64,000 bases of DNA, taken from Rahnella victoriana. Its GTDB lineage: Bacteria; Pseudomonadota; Gammaproteobacteria; Enterobacterales; Enterobacteriaceae. The notes beneath the pieces are model-generated. The model did no database searches, was not told where the DNA came from, and saw only the letters and a list, made by a program, of their open reading frames with translations. The stretch lies in the NCBI RefSeq assembly GCF_004330295.1, contig NZ_SJOJ01000012.1, forward strand, positions 62,001-126,000, in the 5' to 3' direction. The position numbers and the translations under genes were made by a program. Position 1 is the stretch's first letter; the number at the start of each line of letters is the position of its first letter. This document shows, piece by piece, positions 25,002 through 34,194 of this stretch.

Positions 25002-25847
25002 TTAATCGGTCAGCCAGCTGGCCTGACGCTGCATCACCGGCAGCGGATAACGGCGGTTATCCATGTCCGGCAGCGCATTGAGCAGGCCGCGCGTGTACGG
25101 ATGCTGCGCGTTATCCAGATCGGTGGCAGCGATAGATTCGACGATGCGTCCGGCGTACATCACCAGCACGCGGTCGCAGAAACTGCGCACCAGATTGATG
25201 TCGTGACTGATAAAAATCAGCCCCAGACCGCGGGTTTTCACCAGATCGTCGAGCAGCGCCAGCACCTGTAAACGTACCGACACATCGAGCGCCGAGGTCG
25301 GCTCATCGGCGATCACCATTTCCGGGTCGGTGATCAGCATCATCGCAATCATGATGCGCTGCCCCTGTCCGCCGGAAATCTCGTGCGGATACAGGCCGTA
25401 CACCCGTTCCGGGTCGCGGATACGCACCACATCGAGCATGTTCAGCACTTTGCTTTTGGCCTCGTGATAGGAGCATTTGTGGTGCGACCGCCACGCCTCG
25501 GCGATCTGATCCCCGACGCACAGCACCGGATTCAGCGAATATTTCGGGTCCTGCATAATCATGGAAATCCGCTTGCCACGCACCTGACGCATCTGTTTCG
25601 GGCTGGCGTGCAACAAATCGACGTCGGCGAACTGCATTTTGCTGGCGGTGATGCGCGCTTTCGACGGATGCAGATGCAGCAACGCGCGGCCCACGGTGGA
25701 TTTCCCCGAGCCTGATTCACCGACAATCGCCAGTTTTTCACGCCCGAGCTGGAAGGACACGCCGCGTACGGCCTGCGTGACCTGACGGCCATTCACAAAG
25801 CTGACGTGCAAATCCTGCACATCGAGTAACGCCGGAGCGTCAGTCAT
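25002..25847 (-). CDS. Peptide-type ABC transporter ATPase (DppD/OppD-like)
   Basis: 281 residues from the ATG at 25847, which overlaps the permease stop in an ATGACTGA arrangement. A more upstream start (25877) would add ten residues inside the permease gene and is less likely. Walker A GESGSGKST, signature ISGGQGQRIMIAMML, Walker B MVIADEPTSALD and switch FISHD. The C-terminal HPYTRGLLNALPDMDNRRYPL segment resembles the oligo_HPY extension of OppD/DppD proteins. Confidence 0.9.
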   Translation of the reverse strand: MTDAPALLDVQDLHVSFVNGRQVTQAVRGVSFQLGREKLAIVGESGSGKSTVGRALLHLHPSKARITASKMQFADVDLLHASPKQMRQVRGKRISMIMQDPKYSLNPVLCVGDQIAEAWRSHHKCSYHEAKSKVLNMLDVVRIRDPERVYGLYPHEISGGQGQRIMIAMMLITDPEMVIADEPTSALDVSVRLQVLALLDDLVKTRGLGLIFISHDINLVRSFCDRVLVMYAGRIVESIAATDLDNAQHPYTRGLLNALPDMDNRRYPLPVMQRQASWLTD

Positions 25848-26745
25848 TACGGGGATCGAGGATGTCACGCAGGCCATCTCCTAAAAAGTTGAACGCCAGG
25901 CTGTTAATCAGGATCGCCAGACCGGGAATGGTTGCCACCCACCAGCACTCCATCATGTAAGTACGACCACTGGAAATCATCGCGCCCCACTCCGGATCCG
26001 GCGGCTGTGCGCCGAGGCCGAGGAAGCCCAGACCGGCAGCGGTCAGAATGATACCGGCCATGTTCATGGTGATTCGGATGATCACCGACGGCAGGCACAG
26101 CGGCACAATGTGACGCCACAAAACCCGCAGCGGACTCGCGCCCTGTAACCGCACCGCCGAGATAAAATCAGCCTGTCGCAGCGAGAGCGTTTCGGCACGC
26201 GCCAGACGCGCAATCGGCGGCCAGGCAGTGAGCGTAATGGCGATCACCACATGTTCCAGACCCGGCCCGAGCGCGGCGACAAACGCCAGCGCCAGTACCA
26301 GACTCGGGAAGGAGATGAAGATGTCGGTAACGCGCATCAGCACCATGTCCGTTTTGCCGCCGAAATACCCGGCTGTCACGCCGAGCAACAAGCCGAGCGG
26401 CCCGACGGTCACCGACACCAGCAGCACTATATACAAGGTGATGCGCGAGCCGTACACCAGACGGCTGAAGATATCGCGGCCAAACTCGTCCGTGCCGAAC
26501 CAGTGCGTGGCCGACGGCGGACTGAGCGCGTTGTTTAAATCCTGCACCAGCGGGTGGAACGGCGCGATCCACGGCGCAAATATCGCCACAATCATCAGCA
26601 CCAGAACAATCGCGCCACCAATGGCCGTCAGCGGATTACACACCATCTGCCACAGAAAATGACCGACACGGCCAACCGCCCTTTTCACGCGCTGACGTTT
26701 TTCGTCGCCCGCGCTGAGCGTGAGGGAATCGAGGGAAATCGTCAT
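25840..26745 (-). CDS. Peptide-type ABC transporter permease (DppC-like)
   Basis: 301 residues with an N-terminal OppC_N segment and five or six membrane helices. DppC hallmarks: FGTDEFGRDIFSRLVYGSRI after the first helix, the EAA loop FISAVRLQGASPLRVLWRHI, and GLGFLGLGAQPPDPEWGAM near the C-terminus. It overlaps the DppB-like permease gene by four bases (ATGA) and the DppD-like ATPase gene by eight. It forms half of the inner-membrane channel. Confidence 0.92.
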   Translation of the reverse strand: MTISLDSLTLSAGDEKRQRVKRAVGRVGHFLWQMVCNPLTAIGGAIVLVLMIVAIFAPWIAPFHPLVQDLNNALSPPSATHWFGTDEFGRDIFSRLVYGSRITLYIVLLVSVTVGPLGLLLGVTAGYFGGKTDMVLMRVTDIFISFPSLVLALAFVAALGPGLEHVVIAITLTAWPPIARLARAETLSLRQADFISAVRLQGASPLRVLWRHIVPLCLPSVIIRITMNMAGIILTAAGLGFLGLGAQPPDPEWGAMISSGRTYMMECWWVATIPGLAILINSLAFNFLGDGLRDILDPRND

Positions 26746-27803
26746 ACTTTTGTCCTCGGATCAAAGACCTGATACAGCAGGTCAGAGAGCAAATTCAGCA
26801 CCACGAAAATCATGCCGACCACCAGCACACAGCCCATCACCGCATTCATGTCGCCCAGCATCAGGCTGCTGGTGAGATACGAACCGAAGCCCGGCCAGGA
26901 AAACACGGTTTCGATCAGCACCGCGCCTTCCAGCAACGAGCCATACGCCAGCGCCACCACAGTCAGCAACTGGACCAGAATGTTGCGGAACGCGTGATTC
27001 CACAGCACATGCCATTCGCTCAGCCCTTTGACGCGGGCAGTGATGATAAATTCCTGCGAAAGCTGCGCCAGCATAAAGCTGCGGGTCATACGGCTGATGT
27101 AGGCCAGCGAGTGAAAACCGAGCAGTGACGCAGGCAGGATCAGGTGATTGAGCGCGTTGCGGAACACTTCCCCGTTTCCGGCGATCAGCGCGTCAATCAG
27201 CATAAATCCGCTGTGGCGCGTGACCTGCCCGTCGAGACTGAAATCCACCCGACCGGCACCGCCGACCCAGCCGAGCCAGGCGTAAAACACCAGTAAACCC
27301 ATCATGCCGACCCAGAATATCGGGGTGGAATACCCGGCCAGACTGATGATGCGCACCACGTAATCGGCGATGCTGTTGCGCTTTGCCGCCGCCAGCACGC
27401 CGAGCGGAATACCGACGCCCGCGCCGAGAATGATCGCCAGCGTCGCCAGTTCCATGGTGGCCGGGAAGACGCGCAAAATGTCCTGCGTCACCGGTTTACC
27501 GGTCAGCAGCGCATTGCCCAAATCGCCGTGCGCCAGCCCGTAAAGGTAGATGCCGAACTGCGTCCACAGCGGTTTATCAAAGCCAAGCTGGTGGTAAACC
27601 TGCTCATAGGTGCTGTGGTCGGCGTCCGGCCCGACAATCGCCAGCACCGGATCGACCGGCATCACACGCCCGATGAAAAACGTCAGCAGCAACAGGCCAA
27701 ACAGGGTGATCGCCACCTGTACCAGCCTTTTGCCGATGCGCCCGGCCGGGAAGGACATCCGCGCCGTTTGCTTTGTTGCAGGAGCCGGGATTTGCATGGT
27801 CAT
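26742..27803 (-). CDS. Peptide-type ABC transporter permease (DppB-like)
   Basis: 353 residues. The first helix with FFIGRVMPVDPVLAIVGPDA, then LGFDKPLWTQFGIYLYGLAHGDLG, the EAA loop FIITARVKGLSEWHVLWNHA and the ETVFSWPGFGSYL motif are classic DppB features. A longer than usual loop at about 180-225 (LGWVGGAGRVDFSLDGQVTR) is also seen in some homologues. It overlaps both neighbours by four bases. Confidence 0.92.
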   Translation of the reverse strand: MTMQIPAPATKQTARMSFPAGRIGKRLVQVAITLFGLLLLTFFIGRVMPVDPVLAIVGPDADHSTYEQVYHQLGFDKPLWTQFGIYLYGLAHGDLGNALLTGKPVTQDILRVFPATMELATLAIILGAGVGIPLGVLAAAKRNSIADYVVRIISLAGYSTPIFWVGMMGLLVFYAWLGWVGGAGRVDFSLDGQVTRHSGFMLIDALIAGNGEVFRNALNHLILPASLLGFHSLAYISRMTRSFMLAQLSQEFIITARVKGLSEWHVLWNHAFRNILVQLLTVVALAYGSLLEGAVLIETVFSWPGFGSYLTSSLMLGDMNAVMGCVLVVGMIFVVLNLLSDLLYQVFDPRTKV

Positions 27804-29443
27804 AACCCTTTACCTCCGGTTGGCTGCACGTCGACAGGTTCGTCTTTCCAGACATCGCGCAGGAAGGTGGTCGCGGAAGGATGCGGCAGGTAATTTTTGA
27901 CATCCCTGCGCACCACGATGGAATCCACCATTTGAGATACCGGCACCAGCGCCGGGATCAGCGCGTCGTAGCGTTGCTGAATGGCGAAGTAATCCTGTTT
28001 CTGTTTTTCCGGATCGCGTTCAAGCAGCGCCTGATCAATCTGCGCATTCAGCTGCTTGTCGTAAAAACCGGTGCGCCAGCCCTGAAAATTGGTCAGCCGC
28101 GCCGCATCGTTGTTGTCCGGGTTATAAACCAGCGCGCGCAGGCTGGAATGCGGATGCGGTTCCACGCCGCTGCCGCCACGCCCGACCAGCATCGCAAACT
28201 TACGTTCACGCATCGCACCGTAAATCTGGTTGCCGGTACCGGTGACGATTTTGGCGCGAATGCCTGCCTGCATCAGCGTCGACTGCACGGCAATGGCGAT
28301 ATTGAGGAACGGCTGATCGGCCAGCACCCGCAGCGTGGTATCAAAACCGTCGGGATAACCGGCTTCCGCCAGCAGGGTTTTAGCACGCGGAATATCCAGC
28401 GTATAACCCGGATCCGGCAGCGTGGCAGGCATACCGACCTGAATCGGCCGCTGATGCACAATGCCATAGCCGTTCATCAGCGCCTTGCCGATACCCTGAT
28501 AATCAATCAGATAGCGCACCGCTTCGCGCACTTTCGGGTTGGCGAAATGCGGCTCTTTCATGCTCATCGCCACGTAATAAATGGTGCCTTTTTTCACCTG
28601 ATCGACCTGCATGGCCGGGTCGTGACTCAGCGCCTTAACGTCGGACACCGCCATGTTGTTGGCAATATCCAGATCGCCTTTTTCAATCATCAGGCGCAAT
28701 GTCTGGGATTCCTGAAAATGACGGAATACCACGCGGGAAAGTTTCGGCTCGCCGCGCCAGTACTGCGGATTACGGCTCATGTTCAGCACGTCTTTTGCCT
28801 GCCAGTTATCGAGGCGGAACGGGCCGGAACCGGCTTCGTTAGTGGTCAGCCAGCGGTTGCCCCAGTCGCCGTTCACTTCATGCGCCTGCACGGTTTTGCT
28901 GTCCAGCGCCACCACGCTGCCGAGCGCGGCCAGCGAGTAGATCACCAGTTTCGGGTCATTCGGTTTTGGCAGCTGTATTTCGACGATACCGGGAGACGGC
29001 GAACGCACCATCTCGTCGACATTCTTTTTGCTGAAACCGTAGGATTTCCACACCGACGCCTGCGCCAGATTGAGGTGCAGGATCCGGCGCATCGACCACA
29101 CCACATCGTCGGCGGTGACCGGATTACCGGAGTGGAATTTCACGCCGTCGCGCAGATGAAAGGTGATGAGGTTGCGGTCGGCATTGACCTCCCACGAGGT
29201 CGCCAGCGCCGGGCGCACGTTGGTCAGTTGTTGCGGATCCAGTTCAATCAGCGGGTCGTAAAGATTGACCACGATGCCGACAATGTCATTGCCGGTCATC
29301 GCTGCCGGATCGAGCGTTAACAGGTTATTCATGTTCATGCCGATGATCAGCTGGTCGGGCGGCGTTTTCGCCTGCGCCGTCCAGCCACCGGTCATCAGCA
29401 GGAGCGCGAAAAGCCACGCGCCCCATGTTTTGCCAGAGTTCAT
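27800..29443 (-). CDS. Periplasmic peptide-type substrate-binding protein (SBP family 5)
   Basis: 547 residues with a Sec signal peptide ending near TAQAKTPP. SBP_bac_5 signature features are FHLRDGVKFHSGNPVTADDVVWSM and GSGPFRLDNWQAKDVLNMSRNPQYW. It delivers ligand to the DppBC-like permease encoded immediately downstream. Homologues bind peptides, opines, oligosaccharides or acid-sugar conjugates. The accompanying enolase-superfamily enzyme hints at an acidic or peptidic substrate that is processed after uptake. Confidence 0.9.
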   Translation of the reverse strand: MNSGKTWGAWLFALLLMTGGWTAQAKTPPDQLIIGMNMNNLLTLDPAAMTGNDIVGIVVNLYDPLIELDPQQLTNVRPALATSWEVNADRNLITFHLRDGVKFHSGNPVTADDVVWSMRRILHLNLAQASVWKSYGFSKKNVDEMVRSPSPGIVEIQLPKPNDPKLVIYSLAALGSVVALDSKTVQAHEVNGDWGNRWLTTNEAGSGPFRLDNWQAKDVLNMSRNPQYWRGEPKLSRVVFRHFQESQTLRLMIEKGDLDIANNMAVSDVKALSHDPAMQVDQVKKGTIYYVAMSMKEPHFANPKVREAVRYLIDYQGIGKALMNGYGIVHQRPIQVGMPATLPDPGYTLDIPRAKTLLAEAGYPDGFDTTLRVLADQPFLNIAIAVQSTLMQAGIRAKIVTGTGNQIYGAMRERKFAMLVGRGGSGVEPHPHSSLRALVYNPDNNDAARLTNFQGWRTGFYDKQLNAQIDQALLERDPEKQKQDYFAIQQRYDALIPALVPVSQMVDSIVVRRDVKNYLPHPSATTFLRDVWKDEPVDVQPTGGKGL

Positions 29444-29494
29444 GATGTACCTTCCGGGTAGAGTCAGAGGTTTATTATTTTTTCTGCCCGCAGG

Positions 29495-30664
29495 TCAGTC
29501 GCGGCTGACGGTATGGGTTTCTATGTAATCAAAATTGATGTCCTCGCCCAGGCCAGGGCGGTCAGAGAGATGCACAAAGCCCTGTTCATCCATCGGATCA
29601 ACAATGCTGTTCAGATACGCTGCCGGTTCGTCGTACTCGAGGAACGGATGCAGCAGACCGCGTTCGTACCAGCGGCAGTTGCGGATGGCACCGACCACCG
29701 CCAGACTGGCCGCGCCGTTGCCGTGCACTTCGCAGTCCATGCCGAAGGCTTCCGCCAGACTGGCGACTTTCATGCACGGCGAGATGCCGCCGACGCCATT
29801 GGCTCCGGCACGTAAAATGTCGCAGGCACCGGCTTTCACCCAGTCCGCACGGCTGTGATGTTTACCGCCGAGACTTTCCGGCCCGATCACGTCGATAGAC
29901 AGGTTTTCCGCCAGCCATGCGTACGACGCCATGCTCTCTTCTTCCATCGGTTCTTCGAACCACGCGAAGTTGAGTTTTTCCAGCGCCTTACCAATCGTCA
30001 GCGCCTGACTGCGGCTGTACCAGTGATAGCCGTCGAGCATCAGGTCGATATCCGGGCCGACCGCTTCACGTACGGCGGCGCAGGCTTTGATATCCATTTT
30101 CGGATCCGGCGCGAACGCCACCGGCGGCATCCAGGTGTGCAGCTTGATGGCCTGATAACCGCGTGCCACCAGCTTCTCGGCGAACTGGCCGAACTCGTCC
30201 GGCGTCGACAGTCCGCCTTTCAGCTCATCGCCGCACATGGTGCTGCCGTACGCCGGGACTTTTTCACGGAATCCGCCCAGCAGTTTGTGCACCGGCATGT
30301 TCAGTTTGCGGCCAATCAGATCCCACAGCGCCTGCTCGACAAACGACAGCGCCCGTTCGGTCAGCTGATGCGCGCTGCCACGCTGCCAGTGCACCAAATC
30401 CTGCCACAGACGCTCGCGGTCGAACGGATTCTGGCCGATCAGCACTTTTCTGAAAAAGGCGTTCACAACATGCGGACGCACCACTTCCGGCGGCGCAAAG
30501 GAATAGCCGCAATCGCCTTCATCGGTAGTGATGGTTAACATCGCCATTTTCGCCTGACTTTCTTCACCCGGATGAGAATGACCCGCGCTGTCAGAAACAC
30601 GACGGGTCGGATAAGTAAAAACAGAAACTTCAACAGAACTTATTTTCACAGCGATACCTGCCAT
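29495..30664 (-). CDS. Enolase-superfamily (mandelate racemase/muconate lactonizing) enzyme
   Basis: 389 residues. N-terminal capping domain 1-130, then a barrel. Likely metal ligands lie in LMLDGYHWYSR (Asp), WFEEPMEEE (Glu) and IGPESLGG (Glu). The second-strand motif is IKLHTWMP (Lys-x-His instead of the common Lys-x-Lys). A late His occurs in CEVHGNGAASLAV. The family abstracts a proton alpha to a carboxylate; substrates range from sugar acids to dipeptides. Lys-x-His is not what I expect of dipeptide epimerases, so an acid-sugar dehydratase is possible. It is the first gene of the operon, 51 bases before the binding-protein gene, so its substrate is probably what the transporter imports. 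Confidence 0.82.
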   Translation of the reverse strand: MAGIAVKISSVEVSVFTYPTRRVSDSAGHSHPGEESQAKMAMLTITTDEGDCGYSFAPPEVVRPHVVNAFFRKVLIGQNPFDRERLWQDLVHWQRGSAHQLTERALSFVEQALWDLIGRKLNMPVHKLLGGFREKVPAYGSTMCGDELKGGLSTPDEFGQFAEKLVARGYQAIKLHTWMPPVAFAPDPKMDIKACAAVREAVGPDIDLMLDGYHWYSRSQALTIGKALEKLNFAWFEEPMEEESMASYAWLAENLSIDVIGPESLGGKHHSRADWVKAGACDILRAGANGVGGISPCMKVASLAEAFGMDCEVHGNGAASLAVVGAIRNCRWYERGLLHPFLEYDEPAAYLNSIVDPMDEQGFVHLSDRPGLGEDINFDYIETHTVSRD

Positions 30665-30719
30665 TACTGAGAGAGTTGACGCTCTTCAGAGCGCACCGCA
30701 ATTGCGTGTTCATTCAGCC

Positions 30720-30737
30720 ATGTGAGCGCGCTCACAT
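30720..30737. promoter_or_regulatory. CRP-type palindrome upstream of the enolase/ABC operon
   Basis: ATGTGAGCGCGCTCACAT is a perfect 18-bp palindrome containing TGTGA-N6-TCACA, the CRP core. It is centred 65 bases upstream of the enolase-superfamily start codon on the minus strand. This fits catabolite control of an uptake operon. A GntR-family site of similar shape cannot be excluded. Confidence 0.55.
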
Positions 30738-30864
30738 TTCTTTAAAACCGCAATCCAACAATAATAAAATACCGTTTCATTATTGAACTTAGCCAGTTTA
30801 CGGACGCATTTCCACGGCTAAAAGCCGAAAATTTTGGGGTTTGTTTGGGCATCTGCACGGGTGA

Positions 30865-30880
30865 ATGTGAGCATTTTCAC
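30865..30880. promoter_or_regulatory. Second CRP-like site in the 30665-31037 intergenic gap
   Basis: TGTGAGCATTTTCACG matches TGTGA-N6-TCACA at nine of ten core positions. It lies 136 bases from the palindrome at 30720-30737. The 373-base gap holds no credible gene; apart from these two sites and the start region of exoX nothing else was recognised. Confidence 0.4.
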
Positions 30881-31037
30881 GAAAGCGGGAAGAAATGTGA
30901 TCTGTACAGGAAATAGACGGAACGACTGTGAGGACATATTTGTGCGTGCACTTTGTGATGAGAAAAGTGGGCATGAGGAAATCAATCCGTTAGGCTAGCG
31001 TTTTTAGAAAGAGTCCGGTGAGCCTCTGGAGTGGAAT

Positions 31038-31700
31038 ATGTTGCGTGTAATTGATACGGAAACCTGCGGACTGCAAGGCGGCGTGGTGGAAGTGGCCTCT
31101 GTCGATATTGAAAACGGTAAAATCGTCAATCCGATGAGCGATCTGGTGCGCCCTGACCGCCCGATCAGCCATCAGGCGATGGCAATCCACAAAATCACCG
31201 AGGCGATGGTGGCCGACAAACCGTGGATTGAAGAGATCATCCCCCGCTACCACGGCAGTCAATATTATGTGGCGCATAACGCCAGTTTTGACCAGCGTAT
31301 GCTGCCTGAGATGCCGGGCGACTGGATTTGCACCGTGAAACTTTCCCGCCGTTTATGGCCGGGGATCAAATACAGCAACATGGCGCTCTATAAATCCCTC
31401 AAATTGCAGGTTGCCACGCCAGCCGATCTGCATCATCACCGCGCACTGTTTGACTGCTACATCACTGCCGCGCTGCTGATCCGCATCATGGAGGAATCCG
31501 GCTGGACGCCGGAAGAAATGGTGACGATCACCGGGCGACCTGCGTTAGTCAGCACCATGATGTTCGGCAAATATCGCGGCAGGAAAATTGCCGAAATAGC
31601 CGAAGACGACCCGATGTATCTGCGCTGGATGCTCAACAACATCAAGGAATTAACGCCTGATTTGCGCATGACGCTGAAGCATTATCTGGAAGCCGAGTAA
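31038..31700 (+). CDS. exoX: Exodeoxyribonuclease X (ExoX), DnaQ-like 3'-5' exonuclease
   Basis: 220 residues, the E. coli ExoX length. DEDDh catalytic residues are visible: VIDTETCG (Exo I), VAHNASFDQRML (Exo II) and HHHRALFDCYITA (Exo III). The C-terminal FGKYRGRKIAEIAEDDPMYLRWML is the DUF3820-like tail found in ExoX. It degrades single-stranded DNA in mismatch repair and UV recovery. A TGGAG-type ribosome site precedes the ATG. It is monocistronic and convergent with the LysR gene four bases away. Confidence 0.92.
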   Translation: MLRVIDTETCGLQGGVVEVASVDIENGKIVNPMSDLVRPDRPISHQAMAIHKITEAMVADKPWIEEIIPRYHGSQYYVAHNASFDQRMLPEMPGDWICTVKLSRRLWPGIKYSNMALYKSLKLQVATPADLHHHRALFDCYITAALLIRIMEESGWTPEEMVTITGRPALVSTMMFGKYRGRKIAEIAEDDPMYLRWMLNNIKELTPDLRMTLKHYLEAE

Positions 31701-31704
31701 ACCG

Positions 31705-32610
31705 TTAACCCGGCCCTTTTTCCCGGCACACACTCAGCACCAGTTGCCGCAGCCAGCGGTGCGCGGGGTCAACTTCTGAACGCGGATGCCACATCTGGGA
31801 AATGGTGATTTCGCGGGTTTTTACCGGCAGTTCAAAGGCATAAAGCCGGTCTGGCTCAGCAATCAGGAATGAGGCGGGGATCAGCGCCACCAGATCGGAG
31901 TTTTGCGCAATCGCCAGGGCGGCGGAAAAACCCGGCACGACGGCGGCAATTTTCCTTTTCAGCCCGACTTCGGCCAGCGCGTCATCCACCGGCCCGTAGG
32001 TTTTGTTGCGGCGCGACACCACCACATGCCCGAAAGACACATAATCGTTCGCGGTAAGCTCTTTCTCCGCCGCCAGCGGATGGCCTTTTCTGACCACGCC
32101 CATAAACCTGTCGCGGAACAACGTCTGTAAGCGGATTTCCGGCCCCATATCGCCTAAAACACCGATCTCAAGATCGACCCGCCCTTCCCGCAGCGCATTT
32201 GAGGTTTTTTCCGGTTTTGGCATAAACCGCAGACACACAGAAGGGGCTACCTGCGCGGCGGCGGCAATCATCGCTGCGCCGAAAGCCACCACAAAACCGT
32301 CGTTGGATCGGATCAGAAAAGTACGTTCAAGTGTGGCCAGATTAAAATCTGCCGATGAAGGCCGTAACAGGGCGCGCGCCTCAAAGGCGGCGTTCTGCGC
32401 ACGCTGGCGGATCTCTTCGGCGTAAGGCGTCAGCACCATATTTCGCCCGGCGCGCACCAGCAGCGGGTCGCCGGTGGTGGCACGCAGGCGGCTCAATGTG
32501 CGGCTCATGGCCGACGCGCTTAAACCCAGACGACGGGCAGCACCAGCGACACTGCCTTCCGCCAGCAGCACATCAAGCGCAATAAGTAAGTTCAGATCAG
32601 GTTCAGTCAT
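31705..32610 (-). CDS. LysR-type regulator divergent from an MFS exporter
   Basis: 301 residues. N-terminal winged HTH (LNLLIALDVLLAEGSVAGAARRLGLSASAMSRTLSRLR), then a LysR substrate-binding domain with the RSNDGFVVAFG and VRKGHPLA elements. It is transcribed away from the MFS gene starting at 32745, which makes that exporter the likely target. The 134-base space between them contains an inverted repeat at 32673-32693. Confidence 0.88.
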   Translation of the reverse strand: MTEPDLNLLIALDVLLAEGSVAGAARRLGLSASAMSRTLSRLRATTGDPLLVRAGRNMVLTPYAEEIRQRAQNAAFEARALLRPSSADFNLATLERTFLIRSNDGFVVAFGAAMIAAAAQVAPSVCLRFMPKPEKTSNALREGRVDLEIGVLGDMGPEIRLQTLFRDRFMGVVRKGHPLAAEKELTANDYVSFGHVVVSRRNKTYGPVDDALAEVGLKRKIAAVVPGFSAALAIAQNSDLVALIPASFLIAEPDRLYAFELPVKTREITISQMWHPRSEVDPAHRWLRQLVLSVCREKGPG

Positions 32611-32672
32611 CCCGCCATAGTAGCGCAGCCGTAAAAATGAGAGAAGGCGTTTGGCGCAGGTATTAAGTGCAG

Positions 32673-32693
32673 ATAGTGCGTCTTCCGCACTAT
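32673..32693. promoter_or_regulatory. Inverted repeat in the LysR/MFS divergent promoter region
   Basis: ATAGTGCG-TCTTC-CGCACTAT: perfect 8-bp arms and 5-base spacer. Its position between the divergent genes suggests the LysR-regulator operator for the exporter. Confidence 0.5.
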
Positions 32694-32744
32694 ATTTCCT
32701 GCCGGTATAGTTACCTGACTCAATATCAATAAGGCGAATGCGTT

Positions 32745-34163
32745 ATGGAACTTTTTTCCGACCAACCAGGCGATGAAGGATTACCCGGCCACGAACGGGG
32801 ACTGGCCATGGCAGCCGTGATGATCATGGCGACGATGGCGGTGTTCGACGGCTCGATGGTCAACATCGCCCTGCCGCAAATCGCGCAGGCGATGGCGATT
32901 CCGGCGGGCGCGGCGGTGTGGGTGTCGAACGGTTATCTGCTTTCCGCATCCATGACGCTGGCGATATTTGCCGCGCTGGCCAGCCACATCGGCTTTCGCC
33001 GGCTGTTTGCTGCCGGGCTGACGGTCTTTACCCTGTCCTCGCTGGGCTGCGTGCTGTCAACATCCCTCGATATGCTGATTATCATGCGGGTGCTTCAGGG
33101 TATCGGGGCGGCCGCCACGCTGAGTATCGGTCCGGCGATTCTGCGTTCCGTGTTCCCCAACCGGCTGCTCGGACGAGTGCTGGGGCTGAATGCCCTGATG
33201 ATCGCCACCAGCACCGCCGTCGCGCCGGTTCTGGGCGGGACCATACTTTCCGCGATGAGCTGGCAATGGCTGTTCGCCATTAATATTCCGCTCGGTATGA
33301 TTGCCGTCGTTATTACCCTGCGCGTGGTGCCCTCCAATCCGGCCAGCACGCCGCAACCATTTGATACCGCGGGGGCGATTTTATCGGCGGTGGCGCTGGG
33401 CGCACTGATTATGGCCGCGGAATCCTTCGCACGTCCGGGAACGGGTGAACTGGCGATAGCCTTAACGTATGGCGTGACCGCAATCATTGCAGGCGTGGCC
33501 TTTGTCTGGCGTCAGCGCCGTGCGCCAAAACCGCTGCTGCCGCTTGGCATGTTTGCGTCCACCCGCTTCACGCTGGCGGCGTTTACCTCGCTGGCCACTT
33601 TCGTCAGTCAGGGCATTACATTCGTCGCGCTGCCGTTTCTGTTTCAGAGCGTTTACGGCTACAGCGCCTTTGTTTCCGCATTGCTTTTCACGCCGTGGCC
33701 GCTGGGGATTATTCTCGCCGCGCCACACGCAGGACGCCTCGCTGACCGCTATCCGGCAGCGATCATTTCGACCGTGGGATTGTGCGTGTTCGCGCTGGGT
33801 TTATTGCTGCTGGCACAACTGCCACAACACCCGCAGATGTGGGATATTTGTCTGCGAAGCTTTGTCTGCGGCCTCGGTTTCGGCTGTTTCCAGAGTCCGA
33901 ACAACCGCGAAATGCTCTCCAACGCTTCACGGGAAAACAGCGGCTATGCCTCCGGCGTGCTGGCGATCATGCGCACCTTCGGACAGTGTCTGGGAACGGC
34001 GTGCGTCGGCATTATCCTGACACTTTATTCTGCCAGCACGGTGTTACACGAAGCGCAGGCGGTGAAGGTCAGTTTGTGGGTCGCGGTGATTGCCACGGTG
34101 CTGGCGATGCTGATCAGCCTGAGCCGCTTGCGAAACCCTGCCACTCACCTGCAGAATGGCTGA
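32745..34163 (+). CDS. MFS drug exporter, 14-helix DHA2 (EmrB/Smr) type
   Basis: 472 residues with about fourteen membrane helices. MVNIALPQIAQAMAIP in helix 1 is the DHA2 signature, MRVLQGIGAAATLSIGPAILRSVFP covers motifs B and C, and GRVLGLNALMIATSTAVAPVLGG is the antiporter motif C. It probably exports a drug or metabolite in exchange for protons. Control by the divergent LysR gene is likely. Confidence 0.87.
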   Translation: MELFSDQPGDEGLPGHERGLAMAAVMIMATMAVFDGSMVNIALPQIAQAMAIPAGAAVWVSNGYLLSASMTLAIFAALASHIGFRRLFAAGLTVFTLSSLGCVLSTSLDMLIIMRVLQGIGAAATLSIGPAILRSVFPNRLLGRVLGLNALMIATSTAVAPVLGGTILSAMSWQWLFAINIPLGMIAVVITLRVVPSNPASTPQPFDTAGAILSAVALGALIMAAESFARPGTGELAIALTYGVTAIIAGVAFVWRQRRAPKPLLPLGMFASTRFTLAAFTSLATFVSQGITFVALPFLFQSVYGYSAFVSALLFTPWPLGIILAAPHAGRLADRYPAAIISTVGLCVFALGLLLLAQLPQHPQMWDICLRSFVCGLGFGCFQSPNNREMLSNASRENSGYASGVLAIMRTFGQCLGTACVGIILTLYSASTVLHEAQAVKVSLWVAVIATVLAMLISLSRLRNPATHLQNG

Positions 34164-34194
34164 AACATAAACGTGCTGAGGAAGGATAAATTCT

